Below, piece after piece: positions 58,797 to 64,000 of a stretch of DNA of 64,000 nucleotides. Within the stretch, counting starts at the first letter, position 1. Each line of letters starts with the position of its first letter. The notes below the pieces were generated by a model. That model was not told the DNA's origin. It saw only the letters and a list, made by a program, of their open reading frames with translations, and did not search any database. This DNA comes from Rhabdophis nuchalis. Lineage: Eukaryota; Chordata; Lepidosauria; Squamata; Natricidae. The DNA lies in NCBI GenBank assembly GCA_039707465.1, contig CM077643.1, positions 67,210,605 through 67,274,604 of the forward strand, in the 5' to 3' direction. Made by a program: the position numbers and the translations under genes.

Positions 58797-59410
58797 CCAA
58801 GATAAGGGAGAAAATATGTTAAAACCAATACAATTAAGAATAACTTAAGGCTATGTCATGTATGGGCTGAGATCGTATGATGGTAAACTCAGGAAGACAC
58901 AGCATTAAAAAGAGGATACTAGAGTTTGGTTAACATAAAGTACAACATGTTTCGCAAGTTTTTTTTAAGGTTGATGTAAGATTTAACCCTCCCCACCAGG
59001 ATCATTTCAAGCATTTCAGTTACTCTACAACTGTGATTGGGATTTTGCTTTATGGCTTCTGAGATGATAAGTCCACAGAAACCTCTGTTTGAAAATCAAA
59101 GTGGCTGATCCACACTAAATGGTGCACTTTAACCTTTTTGTCAGATAGCAATTCACCACTACAAAGTATTTCATCTGCTTAAGTAGAGCATCCTGCTTCC
59201 ACTACATTAACATCCCTACTGAGGCAGACCAAAGCTGTTTCATGTATTATAAGACAACATAATATTGATTAACTTTATAGCATCATGTTGGGACACAAGG
59301 AGGACCACTGAATATTATGCCCAAACAATTATTATAATGTGATATGCAAGTGATTCGTTTATTTTTATTTGCACTTCATATGTTAAAATTGTAAATCTCT
59401 CATTAAGATA
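58797..59410. other. Unrecognised sequence
   Basis: No feature recognised. Confidence 0.3.
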
Positions 59411-59636
59411 ATGTGTGATCACCATCTTGAGACTATATTACGGAAATATTTGAACTTGACCTCTGGTGATAAAGGCCAGATCCATATTTTATTCTTCATC
59501 CATTTTTTGAATGAAGAAATGCAAAAACACACTAATTCCCATGTTTTAAAAGTACCATTTTCCACCATGAGTCGCTTTAAATCTTTCCTAGCGATTGTGG
59601 TCTATCACGATTCACTTCAATGTCTGGTGAAAAACA

Positions 59637-59717
59637 TTCCTCCTCCTCCTCCTCCTCCTCCTCCTCCTCCTCCTCCTCCTCCTCCTCCTCCTCCTCCTCC
59701 TCCTCCTCCTCCTCCTC
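59637..59717. repeat. (TCC)n microsatellite
   Basis: About 26 uninterrupted TCC units. The polyproline open frame across it (59411-59803) is an artefact. Confidence 0.95.
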
Positions 59718-59719
59718 TT

Positions 59720-60155
59720 CCCCTGACTGACCTCTCTAAACACACGTTGTGTTATATTCAATTAGGTACATTGCTATTCTATTCAACCACATTTATACTA
59801 TAGTGTAATTCTATAAAAAGGCGTTGCTGTTTCTCACTGTTGGACTTGCTTTTCACTACTGGTACCATGCTAAACCAATTGTGTTTCACGGGAAATTCCC
59901 GTGCATACTTGAACCATGATTTTGACATTGCTTCCAACTTTTATAAATCTATGATGAAACAAACACAAGCACAGTAGAATAAGAATAAAAATGGCTCAAT
60001 AGGGGAGAAAAAGAAAGAAAGAGGCAGATGTTAGTTGAAATGAGAGACCATAGGAAGAGGGTGTAAATGTATCGCTGTGTGTAGACAGTTGGGAAAGCAA
60101 AGTAAAAAAAAATGGTGGCCAATGAGAAGGGAGTAAAGGGAGTAAAGGAAAAGGC
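59720..60155. other. Unrecognised sequence
   Basis: No gene or repeat family recognised. Confidence 0.3.
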
Positions 60156-60159
60156 AGGT

Positions 60160-60622
60160 GCTAAAAAAAAGTTTTAAAAGAATTCCGATGATTAACTGTG
60201 TGACGTGATCATTGGAACTTTTTAAAAAAAAACTTTTTTATGTTTATTTTTTTTTAAAGTTCCGATGATTGCGCAGCACAGTTGATTGCACTGTACAGCT
60301 GATCATCGGAACTTTTTTAAAAACATTTTTAGCATTTCTTTACTACTGGTTCATCCAAACTGGTAGTAAAAAACTGCTTTAAAAAAGTTTTTTAAAAGTT
60401 CTGACAATCAGCTGCGCGACAATCAGCTGTGCCGCACGATTTATATTCGCTAGAAAGCATGAAATCCTGCTTTCTAGCCAATCTAAATCATGCAGCACAG
60501 CTGTTCCCTCCACCTCACTGTTCTACTTACCTTTGCAGACACAGAAAAGGCTTCTTAGTGCCTGTGGTGTGCCTGCGCACACGAAGCGAACTGGTAGCAG
60601 ACTTCAGAACATTTCACCCCTG
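60160..60622 (-). mobile_element. hAT MITE related to the 43.3-kb element
   Basis: This matches the 43.3-kb MITE in reverse. CACACGAAGCGAACTGGTAG and ACTTACCTTTGCAGA correspond to TTACTGGTTCGCTTCG and ACAAAGGTAAGTAG there. The right end is GAACATTTCACCCCTG, and the 8 bp after it read GTGTAGAT. The left terminus could not be fixed and may be truncated. The interior has several CAGCTGATCATCGGAACTT-like blocks in both orientations. Confidence 0.7.
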
Positions 60623-60705
60623 GTGTAGATTGCCTTTCTTGCTTGGTTGAGAAAGGAATGAAGTGAAGAAACAAGTAATCAGGTTCCACAGTGGCCGTAG
60701 CTGGA

Positions 60706-60768
60706 CCAGTGTTCCTCAACCTCAGCAATTTTAAGATGTGTGGACTTCAGTTTCTAGAATTCATCAGT
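60706..60768 (+). mobile_element. Half of a hAT MITE (CAGTGTTCCTCAACC end)
   Basis: CAGTGTTCCTCAACCTCAGC then AAGATGTGTGGACTTCAG is one arm of a foldback hAT element related to the palindromic family. The second arm is missing. Confidence 0.6.
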
Positions 60769-60769
60769 A

Positions 60770-62330
60770 CAGAAGAACAAACCCAGCTCCACTGCCAAAC
60801 CACAGGAATCCAGGCGGGAATTCCTTCAGTGAGCTTCAGGAACAGTCAAAAGCAGCATAGGAAACATGCATCTTAGCTGCAGTACTTAATGTCAGATGGC
60901 TATAAAAATTGGGTTCCTGGCCAAAACCTGTAACATTTAGTTCAAGGGGGTGAGGAGGGGAAACTTCAGAATCTTCCTGCACCAAAATAAAAAAGTGGCA
61001 ACGTGTCTATTCCATTCTGTCATCTAGAAGTTATTCGAAAAGCAGAAACGTGTCAGTTCACATTCTGAAGCAGGGAGGTTTTTAAAAACGTTTTCATTTG
61101 GTACAAACTAGAATTTGAAATGCAGGGATGACAATATTCTGTGGAAAGGAACTCAAAATCTTCAAAAGAAAAACTTGTCAGTGTGAAAAAAGTGTGTGTG
61201 TGTGCGCGCGTGCACACAAACACAAGCATGCAAATCCTTACATAGTTTCCAAATTAAACTAAAGCATTGAAAACAGAACTCTGTATGAAAAACAAAGGTT
61301 AAAAATAACCCCTGAAACCAGAATTTCTGCTGATATCAAAGTATGTTCTTTTGAGCATTGAGAAAAAACAAGCAACAAAAGAAATAATAATCTGATAAAT
61401 AGAGGTAAGACATGTGTGGCAAATAATAAGCAACATTTTCCCGGGTAGATAATCAGCCTCTCCAGATAGCAGACTTTAAATAAACTTTAGTAACTAACTC
61501 AATATCAGGAATAAAGATTTAGAGATAGCAAAATAGCAATGCTTCAGAGTCTCAGGCTAGGAAATAAAAATGAGAATGATGGACAATAAAAAGGCAATTA
61601 TGTGCCATTTGAGCATCCATTCAATAATCATTCTGTGCCTCAGAAATGTGGAATGGTCGAGTCAGAAATGATGAATGGTGTAATTGACTGTTTCCTGAAC
61701 GAAGGTGTCAGATGCCCTCTGGAGAGGGACTATTCATTCTGTCTCCTAAGGATGAGATTGATTTGCACAAATTAGAGACAGAAAAGCGAATGAGGTCTAT
61801 CCCTGAAAATACAGCAAACAAATCTAAAGATTTCAGAGATTGGGGATTTTAAAAATCCAGAGGAGGCAGTTGAACTTGCACATTTAAAGAAGTTGGAGGT
61901 CAGACAGGAATAGAGAAAAGCAATATGCATTTTTATTGCAGATGTACTCAGTTTTTGCTGATTAAAATACCCCTTTCATGATTTTTCTGTAACCGATGCA
62001 GTTCACCAATAAAAAAAATAGCATTCAGATGCTGCAAGCTTGAACTTGGCTGAAGTGGTCCAGACATGTGATAGGGTTAAGCAACTCAACATGGAGTGAG
62101 AAGAGGACCATCAAGGAAATGGACCTCCTGACTCAAACTCAGCAGGAACTGCCTATATACTCCACAAAGCACTGCTAGATAGAAATACACAGGATAGAGT
62201 ATGAAAGAATAAAGCAGTTTATTCTTTATTCTTAGCACTTTAAGCAGTTGATTGTCTTCTGAGAAGATGAGAATGAATTATATCCATTGTGATTTAAAAC
62301 ATGACTTATTTTTTCTGTCTTTCCCATGGT
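60770..62330. other. Unrecognised sequence with a GT-rich repeat
   Basis: A GTGTGTGTGTGTGCGCGCGTG tract, 61191-61212 approximately, is the only distinct item. No exon was recognised. Confidence 0.35.
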
Positions 62331-62336
62331 TTAGGG

Positions 62337-63090
62337 CAGGGCTCACCAACCTTTTGGACCTCAGGAACCACTAAATTCATACTTTTAAATCTCACAGACC
62401 ATTAATATAATCTGCCTAATGACTGGCTTGGTGGGCGTGACAAGGTGGTCATGTGACTGGATAGGCATGGCCAACTCAATGTCACTCACGCTGAGGGGTG
62501 CCTTGCCAGCCTCTATTCACCATACTCAGCCACTTCTCACCTGCCTGCCCAGGCTTCTTCGGGCTTCTTCGGGTTGCTGGCACTAAGCAGCCACCATGAG
62601 AAAGAGTTGGCAAAACAGCTGGCTCAGTTCAAATTGGATCTGACCGAGAAGGAGGCTCAGCAGAAGCACCTCACTGAGAACTATAAGAGAGTAGGCTTTC
62701 AAAGCAGAGGGAAGACCTGCAGGAGTGCAAGGCCAAGTACTGACCCCTGGAGACTCTGATGTGATGGTCAGCCAGTTGCAGGCCATGATGCTGTCTCACT
62801 GGAACAAGGCCCTCCAGCTATGCCAACCAGCGGCACTTCCCTACAGCCTTTGGCTAAAGCCCCACACCAGGGAGCTGAAACAGACTCCAGGTTGGAATTT
62901 CTGCTCCTTTCCCATCTGCACCAAAATGACCCAGAAAGGATAGACTCTCTGCAGCAATACAAATGTTCATTGCACATATCCAGCCCAGGGGTCATAGTTT
63001 GAGGACTCCTGATTTAGTGCAATATGAAAAATGCAAATAATTTTTCTGTGGACCACTAACATTTTCTCACAGACCACCAGTGGTCTATGG
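62337..63090 (+). mobile_element. hAT-like element enclosing a gene-derived fragment
   Basis: The left end CAGGGCTCACCAACCTTTTG is hAT-like. A matching inverted end, GTTTGAGGACTCCTG, closes at 63011, with flanks GTTTAGGG (62329-62336) and ATTTAGTG (63012-63019) agreeing at 6 of 8 positions. Element-like sequence (GACCACCAGTGGTC) continues to about 63090, so the true right end may lie there or be lost. Between the ends lies a GC-richer, coding-like segment (62595-62965). There is no transposase. Confidence 0.55.
62595..62965 (+). pseudogene. Decayed coiled-coil coding fragment, centrobin-like, inside a hAT element
   Basis: Reading across three frame changes gives pieces that look like one protein: KELAKQLAQFKLDLTEKEAQ (first frame), SKQREDLQECKAKY (second), VSQLQAMMLSHWNKALQL (third), then GTSLQPLAKAPHQGAETDS and LEFLLLSHLHQND (first frame again). 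From memory, the SQLQAM...HW-A--L pattern after a Gln/Glu-rich coiled coil resembles the C-terminal half of centrobin (CNTROB), a centriole protein. No introns interrupt the pieces, which suits capture from mRNA or of adjacent exons. Frameshifts make it non-functional. The identity is tentative; that it derives from coding sequence is firmer. Confidence 0.45.
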
Positions 63091-63094
63091 GTAT

Positions 63095-63596
63095 ATTACT
63101 GTGGCAGTTTGTTGTTGACACAGACAATATTCCTTCTCTGGAAACACTAGCTTCTAACATAACTTCCAAAGGGACTCAGAAATCCCTCAATCTATCTTCG
63201 GAATTATTTTTTGTAAGATCACAATGTGGGAAGAACGCATCCATTTGTGCCAATTTAAGATTCCCAGAAATAAAGGCAAGATATAAGTGTAATCTGTCCT
63301 GTACAGTGTGTGTGTGTTTTGTATGTATCTGATAATGAAATCATAAAATGCATTACCTTTTAGGGAAAATTTATTGCAAACCGCTTGATAGGAAAAACTG
63401 CATACAATTCACATGTTTGGATCAATGGGCTTGAATACAATATGCAAGATTTTTTAACCTTTTATGCAAAATAGGATAAAATGGGGAAAAGTAGCAAAAG
63501 GGAAAAAATTTAATTATAATACTGGATGCATTGTTACAAAATCAAGAGGTGGCTGAAAAACTCATTCTTCAATACCCATTTGGCTTTGGACTATTT
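63095..63596. other. Unrecognised sequence
   Basis: No feature recognised beyond a short GT run near 63307-63316. Confidence 0.3.
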
Positions 63597-63614
63597 CATT
63601 ATATATATATATAT
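63595..63614. repeat. (AT)n microsatellite
   Basis: A TATATATATATAT tract immediately 5' of the foldback repeat. Confidence 0.85.
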
Positions 63615-63656
63615 GTTTTCGTAGATTTTCACGGGTGTAGGTATGCTATATATATG

Positions 63657-63766
63657 CTGGCATAGCTGGCTTCGGGGATTTTCCCGTGTATAAGGCATAG
63701 AAAAGTTGTTGCAACAACTTTTCTATGCCTTATACACGGGAAAATCCCCGAAGCCAGCTATGCCAG
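63657..63766. repeat. Perfect 110-bp palindrome
   Basis: Two 55-bp arms meet with no spacer between G63711 and C63712. The left arm starts CTGGCATAGCTGGCTTCGGG and the right arm ends with its exact complement. After one mismatch the match continues through flanking ATATATA. The upstream text TTTTCGTAGATTTTCACGGG belongs to a repeat phrase I associate with snake genomes, so this may be a foldback copy of that repeat. Confidence 0.95.
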
Positions 63767-63775
63767 TATATATAT

Positions 63776-63905
63776 AGTGCTAGGCTCCTTGCCTAGCATG
63801 CAACATAGCCCCGGTTCGAATCCCAGTAAAGGGTATGGCCAGCTGATGAGAGCTAATAAGCTCAAAATAGATCTATCCTGGTCTCTCTCTAATTTAATTT
63901 ATTGA
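63776..63905 (+). mobile_element. tRNA-derived SINE, third family
   Basis: A strong B box GGTTCGAATCCC lies at 63813-63824. It is followed by the body text GGGTATGGCCAGCTGATGAG and AATAAGCTCAAAATAGATCT typical of a squamate SINE. The A box (GCTAGGCTCC region) is imperfect. It directly adjoins the palindrome and has no clear 3' tail. Confidence 0.55.
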
Positions 63906-64000
63906 TCAGCTCATAAAACTAACACACATATCTAAAAAATCACACAACATAATTCTTGGCTTGCTGTCTAGATGATCTCTGGTGATGAGTCGAAAGGCAG

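Noticed and set aside
59411..59803. 130-codon frame with a long proline run
   Set aside because: The proline run is the (TCC)n microsatellite, and the flanking residues show no domain.

Overview
The window is AT-rich, repeat-laden vertebrate DNA. The repeat set points to a squamate reptile, most likely a snake: L2 LINEs ending in a GC hairpin plus an AATAAAT tail, CR1 LINEs ending in GGTCCCTTCCAACTCTG plus ATTGT-type repeats, R4/Dong-like LINE relics, tRNA-headed SINEs, a 5S-like SINE, many short hAT elements and long (AAT)n arrays. The species call is inference. I recognise no host protein-coding exon in its native place, no tRNA or rRNA gene and no CRISPR array, so the window looks intergenic or intronic.

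Layout. 0.7-3.5 kb: a tRNA-headed SINE with a CR1-type tail, an L2 relic and a palindromic hAT MITE. 4.0-6.1 kb: a complete retroelement insertion that carries only an L1-type ORF1, flanked by a 12-bp target duplication. 6.3-11.9 kb: a 5S-like SINE, a second palindromic MITE, three L2 pieces and SINE/hAT fragments. 15.4-17.5 kb: an R4-like LINE split by an L2 with an (AAT)n tail and by a SINE. 20-21.7 kb: (AAT)n, an L2 tail and CR1 reverse-transcriptase remains. 22.7-33.5 kb: hAT MITEs, a Tigger-like element, three CR1 3' pieces and an (AAT)n array. 34.6-45.7 kb: a GC-rich hAT, a second R4-like relic with a hairpin, two more hAT MITEs and a long CT array. 46.1-47.8 kb: a CR1 split by a second ORF1-only L1 (ORF intact, 282 aa) and by an L2 tail. 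48.8-50.8 kb: a SINE split by the best-preserved LINE in the window, an L2 with a 498-codon open frame. 52-55.3 kb: CR1, an L2 tail and a third palindromic MITE. 58.4-58.8 kb: a solo LTR with a 5-bp duplication. 60.2-64 kb: a relative of the 43.3-kb MITE, a hAT-like element enclosing a decayed coding fragment that resembles centrobin, a perfect 110-bp palindrome and a tRNA-derived SINE.

The elements do not form a pathway; they record a history. Nesting gives relative ages: L2 entered an R4-like LINE, a SINE and a CR1, and an ORF1-only L1 entered the same CR1. The observations most worth following are the two ORF1-only L1 copies, which imply a 'half-L1' lineage in this reptile mobilised by another LINE, and the hAT-like element with a captured gene fragment.
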